A DNA stretch of 64,000 nucleotides. Source: Psychrobacter sp. P11G3 (lineage in GTDB: Bacteria > Pseudomonadota > Gammaproteobacteria > Pseudomonadales > Moraxellaceae). The stretch lies in the NCBI RefSeq assembly GCF_001435845.1, contig NZ_CM003596.1, positions 2,243,137-2,307,136 of the forward strand. Reading direction: 5' to 3'. Position numbers and translations under genes: made by a program. This document shows, piece after piece, positions 16,977-27,173 of this stretch (position 1 is the stretch's first letter; every line of letters starts with the position of its first letter). The notes below the pieces were generated by a model. That model did not search any database. It saw only the letters and a list, made by a program, of their open reading frames with translations, and was not told the DNA's origin.

Positions 16977-18134
16977 ATGATCAAACTCATTTTATTGGGC
17001 TTGTTAGCAGGTGCGTTTTTTAGCTCGACATTTATCTTAAATGAGCTTATGAGTAGCGCAGGCGGACATTGGTTCTGGTCAGCGAGTCTACGCTATGTCT
17101 TTATGCTATTGATTATTACTGCCATTATTGCGATACAACATGGCTTTGGTCGTGTTAAAGCATTAATGAAAATTTTTCTTCAGCATTGGGGTTTTTGGTG
17201 TATTACTGGCAGTATTGGGTTTGGACTTTTTTATACCGGTATTTGCTATGCCGCAGATCATGTTGCGGGATGGGTGGTAGCGGCCACCTTTATGTTTACC
17301 GTCGTCGCCAGTTTGCTTGTACTATTGGCATTTGGTCAACGTTTTGATAAAAAATTCATCGTATATGCTGTCATTGTCTTTATCGGTGTGGCGCTCGTCA
17401 ATATCAGTGAAGGTCTGCATGCTGCTGCTATAACCGACACCGTCCCCATGTCTGACATGCTGCTCTACGGTGCACTACCCGCTCTTATCGCAGCTTTTAG
17501 CTACCCAATTGGCAACCAGCTGGTTTGGCAGGCTTCTCATAATGCCCGCGAGCGCAATACTATATTACAGAAGGCAGCAGAGTTGAACGCTCAACGAGCT
17601 AGCATCAGTGTTGGTATTGATATTAATGAGCAGAGTAAACCGCTCATATCTGAAGCTTATGATTTACCAACTACGACATATGATGTTACCGACCTCGATA
17701 GCGTACTTCAAAGTGACAACACTGCGGCAACCTCATCCCTACAAAATCTAATTGCTCGTATTCCTTCTATCGAAACCACGCTACTGCAAAATGCTTTTAA
17801 CAAAGTTTGGCTAATGACTCTCGGGTGTTTGCCATTTTGGCTGTTTTTGGGCATTATAGTGCGCCCTGACCAGCCCTACCCCTCACAAATAATCAATACG
17901 TTGCTCGTTGCTCTATTGGCAGGCGTGGCAGCGACCACTATATTTTTGTATGCGCGCGAGCAAGCTGTTACTTCAAGCGAAGTTGCAGGCGTTGACTCAA
18001 CCCAAGCCAGTGAGGTTATCTTTGCTTTGATTGGGGGTATATTATTGTTAGATAATGCCATACCTTCGGCAATGGGACTGGTCGGTATAGGGCTAATTAT
18101 TATAGGTCTGATATTCTTTGCAAAAGATGGTTAA
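16977..18134 (+). CDS. DMT-superfamily efflux transporter with a hydrophilic central insert
   Basis: A 385-residue inner-membrane protein with about ten membrane segments arranged as two five-helix halves, as in drug/metabolite transporters. The opening LLGLLAGAFFSSTFILNELM and the conserved aromatic patch GHWFWSASLRY place it in the multidrug-resistance-efflux (EmrE-like, PF13536) group. Between the halves, about residues 188-262, is an acidic, Ser/Thr-rich segment that is not membrane-like and is longer than usual for the family. An AAGG lies upstream of the ATG. Substrate unknown; the downstream channel genes do not reveal it. Confidence 0.82.
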   Translation: MIKLILLGLLAGAFFSSTFILNELMSSAGGHWFWSASLRYVFMLLIITAIIAIQHGFGRVKALMKIFLQHWGFWCITGSIGFGLFYTGICYAADHVAGWVVAATFMFTVVASLLVLLAFGQRFDKKFIVYAVIVFIGVALVNISEGLHAAAITDTVPMSDMLLYGALPALIAAFSYPIGNQLVWQASHNARERNTILQKAAELNAQRASISVGIDINEQSKPLISEAYDLPTTTYDVTDLDSVLQSDNTAATSSLQNLIARIPSIETTLLQNAFNKVWLMTLGCLPFWLFLGIIVRPDQPYPSQIINTLLVALLAGVAATTIFLYAREQAVTSSEVAGVDSTQASEVIFALIGGILLLDNAIPSAMGLVGIGLIIIGLIFFAKDG

Positions 18135-18235
18135 ATGGCACAATAACACTACACCCATTTTCGTCAAATTTATGCATTGAATAGCCCCCTAAAAAACACC
18201 TATCACTTTGATGATCTCGATTTGGCACTATAACC

Positions 18236-18871
18236 ATGGGTAATGCTTTGATTTTTCCTGATATTCTATTATATTTATTGGACATGGTTGGCATTGTTGC
18301 CTGCGCGATTGCAGGGACTTTGCTTGCGCAGCATAAAGGCTTCGATATCGCTGGTTGTATTCTGGTAGCGATGGTCAATGCCATCGGCGGTGGAACATTG
18401 CGTGATATGGCTCTCGACCGTCATCCTCTATTTTGGATGACTGATCTTAATTACGTGATCGTTATCACGGTGACCTCCCTTATCTTACAAATATTCTTTC
18501 ACCTTTATCATAAGATTGATAATGCATTGAAACTCTTTGATGCCATTGGGCTAGCTGCCTTCAGTGTCATTGGCTTTAAGGTGGCCTTAACCCTAGACAT
18601 GTCTCCCCTTATTGCTATTATGATGGGTGTCTGGACTGCCATTATCGGTGGTTTGCTACGTGATATCATCTGTAATGAGATTCCGCTAGTGCTACAGCGT
18701 GAGATTTATATTACTGCCAGTATCGCAGGGTCTGTGACCTATTTATGCTTACAGTATTTCGGAGTGGGCGCCAGTCTCAACGAATTTATTATGCTGTTTG
18801 TTATCTTTGCAGTTCGTATGCTCGCGCTCAGATTCGACTGGCATCTACCTTCTATTCGACTCGTAAACTGA
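18236..18871 (+). CDS. TRIC cation channel family protein (UPF0126), copy 1
   Basis: A 211-residue membrane protein of the TRIC-type/UPF0126 family (E. coli YadS and YicG), with about seven helices in two similar halves. The family signature occurs twice: NAIGGGTLRDMALDRHPLFW in the first half and IIGGLLRDIICNEIPLVLQ in the second. Prokaryotic TRIC proteins form trimeric potassium-permeable channels. A second gene of the same family starts 71 bases after this one ends, and the two are clearly paralogous. The ATG has only a weak ribosome site. Confidence 0.88.
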   Translation: MGNALIFPDILLYLLDMVGIVACAIAGTLLAQHKGFDIAGCILVAMVNAIGGGTLRDMALDRHPLFWMTDLNYVIVITVTSLILQIFFHLYHKIDNALKLFDAIGLAAFSVIGFKVALTLDMSPLIAIMMGVWTAIIGGLLRDIICNEIPLVLQREIYITASIAGSVTYLCLQYFGVGASLNEFIMLFVIFAVRMLALRFDWHLPSIRLVN

Positions 18872-18942
18872 TTAATTGAGCAAGACTCTGCGTAGATAGC
18901 CTTTGTTTGACTGACAATAATTGAAAATAGTGAGAATTGCCC

Positions 18943-19608
18943 ATGTTGGCTATCGTATTGGACCCTACCGTACTGATCACTACTTTTGACCCGCGCTCTT
19001 TAATATATTTCTTTGATATGATTGGCATCATCGCCTGTAGCGTCTCAGGGACGATACTTGCCAAGCACAAAAACTTCGACGTCTTCGGCTGTCTACTTGT
19101 GTCTATTGTCACTGCTATCGGCGGCGGCACGGTACGTGATGTCATTCTCGATCGCCATCCGTTATTTTGGATGGTAGATATGAGCTATCTGACCCTCATT
19201 ACGATTTCATCGCTAGCGATGCAGATATTTTTTCATCCAAATTCAAGACGAGTGGATAAGTTTCTCAAACTATCCGACACCATTGGCTTGTCAGCATTTA
19301 CGCTGATCGGTATCAAAGTCGCTGATAGTATGGGTGCCAATGTACCTGTAGCACTATTGTTAGGTGTGATTACCATCGTGGTTGGTGGCATCATTCGCGA
19401 TATGATTTGTAATGAGATTCCATTGGTACTGCAGCAAGAGATTTATATTACCGCAGCATTGACAGGTGGGGTTCTGTACTTTGCTCTAAAGAATTTAGGC
19501 GTGACAGATTGGGTAGCTGACATCTCTACGATGAGTACGATTTTTACTTTGCGTATGCTGGCTATTCGTTACGATTGGCAGTTCCCCACACTAGAGTGGA
19601 AATACTGA
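18943..19608 (+). CDS. TRIC cation channel family protein (UPF0126), copy 2
   Basis: A 221-residue paralogue of the preceding gene. It shares TAIGGGTVRDVILDRHPLFW and IIRDMICNEIPLVLQQEIY and the IRYDWQFP-type end. The loops between helices differ substantially, so the duplication is not recent. The ATG at 18943 is preferred over a TTG at 18937. Both copies end in a similar LRxDWxxP tail. The two proteins could form homotrimers of different properties or a mixed trimer; the sequence cannot decide. Confidence 0.88.
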   Translation: MLAIVLDPTVLITTFDPRSLIYFFDMIGIIACSVSGTILAKHKNFDVFGCLLVSIVTAIGGGTVRDVILDRHPLFWMVDMSYLTLITISSLAMQIFFHPNSRRVDKFLKLSDTIGLSAFTLIGIKVADSMGANVPVALLLGVITIVVGGIIRDMICNEIPLVLQQEIYITAALTGGVLYFALKNLGVTDWVADISTMSTIFTLRMLAIRYDWQFPTLEWKY

Positions 19609-19611
19609 TAC

Positions 19612-19636
19612 TAGGGCGTGTCTTCATTTCAAAAAT
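19612..19636. repeat. solo end of the 30284 inverted-repeat element
   Basis: TAGGGCGTGTCTTCATTT followed by CAAAAAT matches the left end of the element at 30284 with about two differences, but no right-hand inverted copy follows. It lies just after the second channel gene, between it and recJ, and is probably a decayed or deleted copy. Confidence 0.6.
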
Positions 19637-19689
19637 ACGAACGCGTCCATATTTGAGCGCGTTGGTATTATCGATTTAACATTGCTACT

Positions 19690-21528
19690 TTAGCCGTGCT
19701 CTACCACAGCCAAATCCTTGACCATTAGCTGTAAGCTTTGCTTGCCGTTCCATTCGTTGATGTCTAGCTGAAATAATAAATGGACTTGCTTAGCACGGTA
19801 ATCCCACGCTTCATTATCGAAGTTGAAGCAAATTGCCTCTATCGGATATTGAACATCAGGATAGCGCAGCGATAACTTAAGATGTTTGTCTTTTAAAATC
19901 TTAAAGCTCAATACCTCAAACACACCATCAAATATTGGCGGTGCAAATCCATGACCCCAGATACTGGCATCGGCTAAATGCTCGGCAAACCATAAGCTAA
20001 AATCACCCGCTTGCAAAGGTCCATCGGTGAATTTTTGCTCTGCAAATACCTCATCATCTATCTGAGCCATCACTTCATTAAAAGCGGTGACAAAGGCCTC
20101 AAAGTTGCGGCGCTTGAGGGTTAAACCTGCCGCCATCGCATGCCCACCGAAGTGACTGATTAAGTCTGGATAACGCTCAGCAACTTGTTCAATCGCATCA
20201 CGAATATGTACACCAGCGATAGAACGTGCAGAGCCTTTAATGGCGCTATCTTCATCCGTTTGTTCAGTGTCTGCTGGTGCAAAAACGATACTGGGTAAAT
20301 AATGGCTTTCTTTTAGGCGACCAGCGACAATGCCAATGACTCCTTGATGCCAGTCATCTTGGTACAGAATAATACTACGCGCGCCTGCATTGCTAGCCTT
20401 AGCAGTAGAGATAGCTTGAGTAATTGTGTCATCGTTACTCGCATTGTTGTCGCTATCACCACTCACACTCTCGTCGCTATCATCTTTATTAGCCAATGCT
20501 TGTACGATACTATCAGCTTGTGCACGCATCTCGCCCTCTACATGACGACGCGTACGGTTCAGCTGCTCAAGCTCTTGTGCCAAGCGTTGTGCGGTACTCC
20601 AGTCCTCAGTCAATAAGCACTCGATACCGATGCGCATATTATCCATACGCCCAGCAGCATTGATACGTGGGCCTAATACAAAACCAAAATCCTGTGCATG
20701 AAGCTGCTTGGGATCACGGCCCGCTTGCTCAAGCAATGCCAATATTCCCATACAGCAGCGGCCTTGACGAATTGCCGATAGCCCATGATGTACCAAGATA
20801 CGGTTGTTTTTATCCAGTACCCCAACGTCTGCAATCGTCCCAAGTGCGACCAAATCCAAATATTGGCTAACCTGTACCGTAGACTTGCCAGCTTCGCGGC
20901 GTAGCTTTGCTAAGCGTCCGAGCACATAAAACGCGACTCCAACTCCGACCAGTGCTTTACTAGCAAAGTCACAACCTAGCTGATTGGGATTGACTACCGC
21001 TTCCGCAGGTGGCGTCTCTTTGGTGGTGAGATGATGGTCGGTGATAATCACCGTGATACCATCAGCTTGGGCGCGTGCCACCCCTTCATGACTTGAGATG
21101 CCATTATCAACCGTCACTATCATATCTGGCTGAAAAGTCTCAATACCTAACTCGACAATCTCTGGCGTCAGACCATAACCGTACTTAAAACGATCTGGTA
21201 CTAGGAAATCAACGACCGCACCCATCTTTGTGAGCGCGCGCATCATTAAGGCTGTACTGGTGGCACCATCACAGTCAAAGTCACCAACGATCAATATACG
21301 CTGACGCTCATCAATGGCCAAGTCCAATAAGCGCACGGCTTCTGTGACACCGTGCAGGGCCTCAGCAGGCAATAGACCTGATAGGCTAGTCTCCAGCTCA
21401 TCAGGCGCAGTGATACCTCGACCTGCATACAGACGGGCAAGCGTGAATGATTGAGCGGCAAATGGTTGCAGCGCGGCGGGCAACTCGTCGATGCGAGTGC
21501 TGGTATAACGGGGGGTTAAATTTAGCAT
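19690..21528 (-). CDS. recJ: single-stranded-DNA-specific exonuclease RecJ
   Basis: RecJ degrades single-stranded DNA 5' to 3' in recombination and mismatch repair. The 612-residue protein has the DHH-family motifs: VGDFDCDGATSTALMM (motif I), MIVTVDNGISSHEG, and ITDHHLT (the DHH itself), followed by NPNQLGCDFASKALVGVGVA. The DHHA1 domain includes GPRINAAGRMDN and FGGHAMAAGLTL, and a C-terminal OB-fold region follows. There is an acidic Ser/Asn/Asp-rich insert at about residues 350-370, not conserved in E. coli. The ribosome site is weak. Its 3' end faces the channel genes. Confidence 0.96.
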   Translation of the reverse strand: MLNLTPRYTSTRIDELPAALQPFAAQSFTLARLYAGRGITAPDELETSLSGLLPAEALHGVTEAVRLLDLAIDERQRILIVGDFDCDGATSTALMMRALTKMGAVVDFLVPDRFKYGYGLTPEIVELGIETFQPDMIVTVDNGISSHEGVARAQADGITVIITDHHLTTKETPPAEAVVNPNQLGCDFASKALVGVGVAFYVLGRLAKLRREAGKSTVQVSQYLDLVALGTIADVGVLDKNNRILVHHGLSAIRQGRCCMGILALLEQAGRDPKQLHAQDFGFVLGPRINAAGRMDNMRIGIECLLTEDWSTAQRLAQELEQLNRTRRHVEGEMRAQADSIVQALANKDDSDESVSGDSDNNASNDDTITQAISTAKASNAGARSIILYQDDWHQGVIGIVAGRLKESHYLPSIVFAPADTEQTDEDSAIKGSARSIAGVHIRDAIEQVAERYPDLISHFGGHAMAAGLTLKRRNFEAFVTAFNEVMAQIDDEVFAEQKFTDGPLQAGDFSLWFAEHLADASIWGHGFAPPIFDGVFEVLSFKILKDKHLKLSLRYPDVQYPIEAICFNFDNEAWDYRAKQVHLLFQLDINEWNGKQSLQLMVKDLAVVEHG

Positions 21529-21845
21529 GAGGGTATTCTACTGGCTTTAGTAGAGGCTCACAATGACAATTTATACTACCTCTGTATATCATTAGGCATT
21601 GTGCAACCTGATGAATAATGTCCATACATTAGTGATAATTGATACTGCCATTTTTATAGCTTATACAAATCGCCTTCGTTTAATCACTTACAAAAAAGGT
21701 GCACAGTGTGAGTAATTTCATTCATTTTGCTACAAAGCAATGATTGTAAGCCACGCATAAATCCATAAAATAGTAATCAACTGAAAGATTTGTTATTTGT
21801 TGAACTTTTTATCATTTATATTTTAATTATTTATAAGGACACTTT
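21529..21845. other. intergenic, divergent promoter region
   Basis: Gap between recJ (leftward) and the gene at 21846 (rightward). AT-rich, with no hairpin or convincing promoter pair picked out. Confidence 0.4.
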
Positions 21846-22361
21846 ATGAAAACCACGCCACTTGCTGAAAAACTTCCAAATACTATCGACCCTAACCTAG
21901 ACCTTGATAAAGTTAAAAAAGAATGTCAGGGAATGGTAAAAAGACGCGCTAGAGTTTCTGCTGGTGTAGCGGTTGTGCCAGTACCATTTTTTGATGTGGC
22001 AGTTGATGCGGGCATGTTGACGCAATTGATTCCAGAGATTAGTGAGCGTTTTGGTCTCATTGAAGACCGTCAATCAGCCATTAACTTGGAATCTCGCGAA
22101 GTGCATTGGAGCGCAGTAAAAGACCGTACCGTAGATTTCGCTGGACTCATGGCAACACGTGGTATCGTCAAAAAAACTATCCAAGGTTTCGGTGGTCGTA
22201 TCGCTGCCAAACAAGTGACCAAGTTTATCCCACTTGGCGGTCAACTGGTTGCTGCAACGATGGGCTATACGATTTTTAAGAAAATTGCCAATGACCATAT
22301 CAATGAATGCTATAAATTGGCAAAAGATATTCAGCAAAAAGAACACGGCAAAAACGTATAA
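21846..22361 (+). CDS. conserved protein, DUF697-like
   Basis: A 171-residue protein with two conserved hydrophobic patches: VSAGVAVVPVPFFDVAVDAG (about residues 38-57) and FIPLGGQLVAATMGYTIF (about 126-143). This arrangement resembles the DUF697 domain, found alone or at the C-terminus of some GTPases and thought to associate with membranes. No GTPase motifs are present. AAGGAC precedes the ATG, and a terminator follows at 22388, so it is a single-gene unit. Function unknown; family assignment tentative. Confidence 0.7.
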   Translation: MKTTPLAEKLPNTIDPNLDLDKVKKECQGMVKRRARVSAGVAVVPVPFFDVAVDAGMLTQLIPEISERFGLIEDRQSAINLESREVHWSAVKDRTVDFAGLMATRGIVKKTIQGFGGRIAAKQVTKFIPLGGQLVAATMGYTIFKKIANDHINECYKLAKDIQQKEHGKNV

Positions 22362-22387
22362 ATAAGCCGAATAGCTTAGTCTATATC

Positions 22388-22421
22388 AAGCCAGTTAAGT
22401 GTTCACTTAGCTGGCTTTTTT
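22388..22421 (+). terminator. terminator after the DUF697-like gene
   Basis: AAGCCAGTTAAGTG and CACTTAGCTGGCTT arms (one mismatch) with a TT loop and T tract to 22421. Confidence 0.88.
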
Positions 22422-22545
22422 GTGGTTTATATATCTAGGTCATAGAGTTCTAAAATAACATGCGCCTGTGGTCAATGATGTCATTGCTAGGTTTTACTGA
22501 TAATATACAGCTTTATTTATGACAGACACCTTAAAGGACTAACTT

Positions 22546-22935
22546 ATGAAAAAAATCTTGGCTTCAACGATGATGCTAGCGACTTTTGCCTTGGCGGGAT
22601 GTACCACAACAGGTGCTACAAACAACAGTACAGGTACAGCAATCGGTACCGCAAATGAGATCGGCATGAATGTTTTTAGAGCTGCGATCGATAACCAGTG
22701 TCGTAGCCAAATTGAAAAACAAAACGCGTGGCGTGTTGCAAGCGTTGCCATGACAGAAGCACAGCAAGAATCTGTTAAAACCAATGTTTGTGGCTGTGTC
22801 AGTGAGCAAGCACCGCAGCAAGTAACCATTGTTGAGTTGGGCAATGCCGCGATTGACTCTCAGTACCGTACTCAGTTAGTCGCACAAGTCGTCGCCAAAT
22901 CTCTACAGAGCTGCTATACAAGCTTTGTTCAATAG
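22546..22935 (+). CDS. small lipoprotein of unknown function
   Basis: A 129-residue protein with a lipoprotein signal (MKKILASTMMLATFALAGC; lipobox LAGC, cysteine at 19) followed by a Thr/Asn/Gly linker. The mature part contains five further cysteines (in QCRSQIE, VCGCVSE and SCYTSF among others), an odd pattern compatible with disulfides. AAAGGAC stands before the ATG. A hairpin terminator follows. I do not recognise the domain; it may be specific to Moraxellaceae. Confidence 0.8.
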   Translation: MKKILASTMMLATFALAGCTTTGATNNSTGTAIGTANEIGMNVFRAAIDNQCRSQIEKQNAWRVASVAMTEAQQESVKTNVCGCVSEQAPQQVTIVELGNAAIDSQYRTQLVAQVVAKSLQSCYTSFVQ

Positions 22936-22969
22936 AACAATCAAATTATTCATTAGAATAAGAAATAAT

Positions 22970-23003
22970 AAAAAGGGTGCGTTATACATAACGCACCCTT
23001 TTT
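22970..23003. terminator. terminator between the lipoprotein gene and the 23034 gene
   Basis: AAAAAGGGTGCGTTAT and ATAACGCACCCTTTTT around a short loop; A and T tracts on both sides make it usable from both convergent genes. Confidence 0.92.
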
Positions 23004-23033
23004 ATTGCTAATAGATTAGTTCATTTAATTAGC

Positions 23034-23411
23034 CTAAAATTTATTTGTGTCAGATGGTTGAGACGTTATAGAAGCCGTAAAAGGCAACGATTGGCTACGA
23101 CGGAAATACTTCGAGGTGCTATCAATAATTTTATCCACTTCCTTAATTAAATCATTAATCACGTCATCGTAAATACCATGATATAGCTCTTTTTCAAATG
23201 CTGTAAATGGGTGTTTGCGCGAGGCTGAACCCACCTCAGTGACACCGTCTTTACTATAAAAAATATCTACGCGACCATCACTATTCAACACACAATTTAA
23301 TAGTCCACCTTCAATTTCCATCTCTACGCGTTCTGGCATAAAAATATAGTCATCTACATTGATAAGCTTTTTTTCTACTTCTCGTTTAAAAAATGATTTG
23401 ATATCGAACAT
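23034..23411 (-). CDS. hypothetical protein
   Basis: A 125-residue soluble protein, start MFDIKSFFKREVEKKLINVD, with an AGGG ribosome site. It has an alternating alpha/beta look with RVEMEIEGGLLNCVLNSDG and a charged helical segment NDLIKEVDKIIDS, and a Ser/Thr-rich tail. No signal peptide, membrane segment or known catalytic motif. It lies between two terminators and is transcribed alone. I do not recognise the family. Confidence 0.72.
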   Translation of the reverse strand: MFDIKSFFKREVEKKLINVDDYIFMPERVEMEIEGGLLNCVLNSDGRVDIFYSKDGVTEVGSASRKHPFTAFEKELYHGIYDDVINDLIKEVDKIIDSTSKYFRRSQSLPFTASITSQPSDTNKF

Positions 23412-23637
23412 AAGTACATCCCTAACTTTATAATTATAAGATATGTGAGCATGCCGAGCACTGTGACTGTTACCCAGTATTCATCTGTGTGATTAACGGG
23501 TCATGCTTTACTCAGTTATCCTATAAGATAGCGTTAGATTATTTAAGGTGCGATATGTAAAACTGCGTTTGATGTTGGTAAAAATGCACATTTAATTCTG
23601 GCTTCAATACAGTTCCAACAACCGAAATAAACACAAC

Positions 23638-23676
23638 AAAAAAGGAAGCTACCAATAAGCAACTTCCCTTTTTTAT
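23638..23676 (-). terminator. terminator of the HisC-like gene
   Basis: AAAAAAGGAAG and CTTCC-CTTTTTT arms with a long loop, about 20 bases beyond the aminotransferase stop. The stem is imperfect and the left side is an A tract (T tract in the minus direction). Confidence 0.65.
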
Positions 23677-23697
23677 TATCGAACTGCATTGACTTAG

Positions 23698-24750
23698 TTA
23701 AACCCAACCTTTTTCACGAAATGATTTGAGTACTTCTACAAATACTGCCATTTCATCAGGTCTGCCAAGTGTTAATCGATTAAATCCAGTGATAGGTGCA
23801 AACTCACGTCCGACCGCAATACCATGTTCGCGCATTCTATCGATATAGGTTTGCACATCGCCTTTTATTTCATGGAATATAAAACTGGCTTGTGATGGCA
23901 AATAGCGCAAACCAAGCTCATCTAATGCTTGCTCAACCAGCTGACGCGATTGATTGGCCGTACGTAAGCTCAATGCCAAAAAATCTTCATCATCAAGAGT
24001 CGCTAATGCAGCTACAGCACCTGACAAATTGGTATTATCAATCGAGATAAAAGCCTCTAGTTTGGCTATCATTTGCGGGCTAGCCACTGCATAGCCGACA
24101 CGCATGCCAGCGAGTGCACATAGCTTTGAAAAGGTACGCACCACAACGATATTTTCTGAGTACTTCTCTCGTATCCATGCAACACCACTCTCAAAACTTG
24201 GATCAGTCACATACTCTGAATAAGCTTCATCTAATAAAAAGTAATGGTTACTTGGTACATGCCCTACCCATTCTTTGAGCTTTACTGTGTCAGTAATAGT
24301 CGACGTTGGGTTGTTTGGATTGCACAGATAAAACAAGCTAATACCATTAAAATCATCAGCCACTTTTTGCATGCTTTGCAAGTCAAAGGCGTAATTTCCA
24401 GTCATCAGCGGTACTTTTATCACAGGTACATCGATGGATGTTGCATATAATTCAGCATAGGCAAAGGTTGGATGCGGCACGATAACTTGGAATTTTTTAC
24501 CTGCTACTAATGCTTGATTTTGTAGCATTTGGACGACAGTACGAATATTTTCACTAGAGCCACTGCCCAGTGAGATTTGACTCTCTGTCACACCGTTTAT
24601 CTCAGCGACTTTGGTAATCAGAGCTGCACGTTGGTCATCAGGATAACGAAAACCGATGTCTAAAGAGTCGATAACGGCTTTTTTGGCAGCATCTGACATG
24701 CCGAGTGAATTTTCGTTAGAGTTTAATTCTATTAAGTTGTTGGTAAGCAC
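23698..24750 (-). CDS. histidinol-phosphate aminotransferase-like PLP enzyme
   Basis: A 350-residue class I/II PLP aminotransferase of the HisC branch. Visible are IELNSNENSLGMSDAAK at the N-terminus, LGSGSSENIR (phosphate-cup loop), LCNPNNPTSTI, LLDEAYSEYV (Asp and Tyr contacting PLP), TFSKLCALAGMRVGY (lysine of the Schiff base) and RLTLGRPDEM (substrate-carboxylate arginine). HisC normally makes histidinol phosphate, but close paralogues act on aromatic or other amino acids and no his genes are near, so I leave the symbol blank. The start is GTG at 24748-24750, with a poor ribosome site. Confidence 0.82.
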   Translation of the reverse strand: MLTNNLIELNSNENSLGMSDAAKKAVIDSLDIGFRYPDDQRAALITKVAEINGVTESQISLGSGSSENIRTVVQMLQNQALVAGKKFQVIVPHPTFAYAELYATSIDVPVIKVPLMTGNYAFDLQSMQKVADDFNGISLFYLCNPNNPTSTITDTVKLKEWVGHVPSNHYFLLDEAYSEYVTDPSFESGVAWIREKYSENIVVVRTFSKLCALAGMRVGYAVASPQMIAKLEAFISIDNTNLSGAVAALATLDDEDFLALSLRTANQSRQLVEQALDELGLRYLPSQASFIFHEIKGDVQTYIDRMREHGIAVGREFAPITGFNRLTLGRPDEMAVFVEVLKSFREKGWV

Positions 24751-24981
24751 AGTGAATAATACGCCTAGATTATGTCCATTCCAAAAATTCAGTCTATGTT
24801 GATAATGTGAGCTATAAAAACAGTAGGCCTAGCCCAAATAAAGCATTACACGTGCTCGGCTTGTTAGCTTGCGACTTAAATTTTTGAAATATTCTATGGA
24901 TGGTGAGATTTATGCGGATATGGTAAGTGGCAATGCGTTGTATTACAAGTATTCTGCACATTCCGATATTGAATAAACCAT

Positions 24982-25012
24982 AAAAAAGTGAGGTACTCAA
25001 AAAGCACCTCAC
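24982..25012 (-). terminator. uvrB terminator
   Basis: Read on the minus strand: GTGAGGT, a loop of about 11 bases, ACCTCAC and then six T. It lies 50 bases past the uvrB stop. Confidence 0.8.
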
Positions 25013-25061
25013 CTTCGCTATTGTTTAGCCTCTTTTTAGCCTTAATATTTAACCCAATCTA

Positions 25062-27173
25062 TCAGATTAAATGTGCTTTTAACTCTAGTACTTTGTCACG
25101 CGTTTTTGCTGCTTCTTCAAACTTCAAATCACGCGACATTTGCTGCATTTGCTTCTCTAATCGTTTGATTTCTTTAGCAAGCAAATCAGGACTACGCAAG
25201 ATATTGATATCCACATCTGGCAAGTTACTCTTAACTGGGATAGCTTGATTGTCATTGGCATCCAAGCTTTCACCAGTATCAATCTTGTCCGTGATACTAC
25301 GACGAGCACCTTTTGGCGTAATGTTATGCTCAAGGTTAAAGGCAATCTGCTTATCACGGCGACGATCCGTCTCGTCTATTGCCTTTTGCATACTTGGCGT
25401 AATACTATCGGCATAGAGAATGGCTTTACCGTTTAAGTGACGCGCTGCACGACCAATGGTCTGAATCAGCGAACGCTCTGAACGCAAGAAGCCTTCTTTA
25501 TCAGCATCAAATATCGCTACCAGTGACACCTCAGGCATATCCAAGCCTTCGCGTAATAAGTTGATACCGACCAGCACATCATGCACGCCAGTACGGAGCT
25601 CATGGATAATCTGCATACGCTCAACAGTATCGATGTCCGAATGTAGATAAGCGACCTTCACATCGTACTCTTTAAGGTAACTGGTCAAATCTTCCGACAT
25701 ACGCTTAGTCAATGTGGTAATCAACACACGCTCGTCCTTTTCGCGGCGTTTGGTAATCTCTGATAGCACATCATCGACTTGCGTCAAGACAGGACGTATC
25801 TCAATCTCAGGGTCAATCAGACCCGTCGGACGGACGACTTGCTCTACGACTTGCTCGCTATGCTCAAGTTCATATAGCGCTGGCGTAGCACTAACATAAA
25901 TGGTTTTGGGCTTGATACGCTCCCATTCTTCAAACTTCATTGGGCGGTTATTCATCGCACTGGGCAATCTGAAGCCATAATTGACCAAGTTTTCTTTACG
26001 CGATCTATCGCCTTTATACATCGCACCAATCTGCGAAACCGTCACATGGGATTCATCAAGGAATAGTAAGGCATCTTCTGGAATATAATCAAACAACGTC
26101 GGCGGAGCTTCCCCTGATGGACGACCAGAGAGATGCTGTGAGTAGTTTTCGATACCGTTACAGTAACCAAGCTGCTGAATCATCTCCAAATCATATTGAG
26201 TACGCTCTTTGAGACGCTGTGCTTCGATCAGTTTGTTGTTGTCACGGAAGTACTCTAAACGCGGCTCTAACTCAGCACGAATAGTATGGCTGGCAGCTTC
26301 TAACTTATTACGCGGCGTCACATAGTGCGACTTTGGATAAATAGTAATACGTGGCACGCTGCGTACCGTCTTACCCGTTAAGGGATCAAACCACGTAATC
26401 TTCTCGACTTCGTTATCGAATAAATGCACACGTACGGCTAGCTGCTCAGACTCAGCAGGATAGATATCTAACAGCTCTCCACGCAAGCGATACGTACCAC
26501 GGCCAAAATCTAGCTCATTACGCGTGTACTGCATCTCAACCAAACGCTTGATAGTCGCTGTACGGTCGATGTTATCGCCTACGACGACATGCAATAGCAT
26601 TTTTAGATAGCTTTCTGGATCACCCAAACCATAGATACAGGATACCGAAGCGACAATAATCGCATCGCGGCGCTCTAACAAGGCACGCGTGGCGGACAGA
26701 CGCATCTGATCAATATGATCATTGATAGCGCTGTCTTTTTCGATAAAGGTATCACTCGCAGCGACATATGCTTCTGGCTGATAGTAATCATAATAGCTGA
26801 CAAAATATTCAACCGCATTATTAGGAAAAAACGATTTAAACTCACCATATAGCTGAGCCGCTAGCGTTTTATTATGTGCCATAATAATGGTTGGGCGCTG
26901 AGTTTCAGCGATGACCTTTGCCATGGTATAGGTCTTACCAGAACCAGTCACACCCAATAGCAACTGCTCGTCCATGTCCGAATTGATGCCGTTAACTAGC
27001 TTTTTGATGGCTTGCGGCTGGTCGCCTGCTGGCTCAAAGTCAGTAACCATCTCAAAGGCACGACTTGATATTTGCGTCCCTGACGCATTAACACCACTAA
27101 TTTCAGCTTCGCCTTGGAGCTGAGTGGCCAATTGATTTAACTGACGCGATGAGCGCGGTTCAGGCATTCGCAT
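25062..27173 (-). CDS. uvrB: excinuclease ABC subunit B
   Basis: UvrB verifies DNA damage in nucleotide excision repair. Walker A is GVTGSGKT at residues 74-81. The beta-hairpin is present as [10 protein letters not shown], and helicase motifs follow ([38 protein letters not shown]). The C-terminal UVR motif binding UvrC is at about residues 665-700 ([22 protein letters not shown]). It is 703 residues, about 30 longer than E. coli UvrB; the excess is an N-terminal extension before [12 protein letters not shown] (M42, in-frame ATG at 27050, no good ribosome site). No canonical LexA box was seen. Confidence 0.97.
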   Translation of the reverse strand: MRMPEPRSSRQLNQLATQLQGEAEISGVNASGTQISSRAFEMVTDFEPAGDQPQAIKKLVNGINSDMDEQLLLGVTGSGKTYTMAKVIAETQRPTIIMAHNKTLAAQLYGEFKSFFPNNAVEYFVSYYDYYQPEAYVAASDTFIEKDSAINDHIDQMRLSATRALLERRDAIIVASVSCIYGLGDPESYLKMLLHVVVGDNIDRTATIKRLVEMQYTRNELDFGRGTYRLRGELLDIYPAESEQLAVRVHLFDNEVEKITWFDPLTGKTVRSVPRITIYPKSHYVTPRNKLEAASHTIRAELEPRLEYFRDNNKLIEAQRLKERTQYDLEMIQQLGYCNGIENYSQHLSGRPSGEAPPTLFDYIPEDALLFLDESHVTVSQIGAMYKGDRSRKENLVNYGFRLPSAMNNRPMKFEEWERIKPKTIYVSATPALYELEHSEQVVEQVVRPTGLIDPEIEIRPVLTQVDDVLSEITKRREKDERVLITTLTKRMSEDLTSYLKEYDVKVAYLHSDIDTVERMQIIHELRTGVHDVLVGINLLREGLDMPEVSLVAIFDADKEGFLRSERSLIQTIGRAARHLNGKAILYADSITPSMQKAIDETDRRRDKQIAFNLEHNITPKGARRSITDKIDTGESLDANDNQAIPVKSNLPDVDINILRSPDLLAKEIKRLEKQMQQMSRDLKFEEAAKTRDKVLELKAHLI

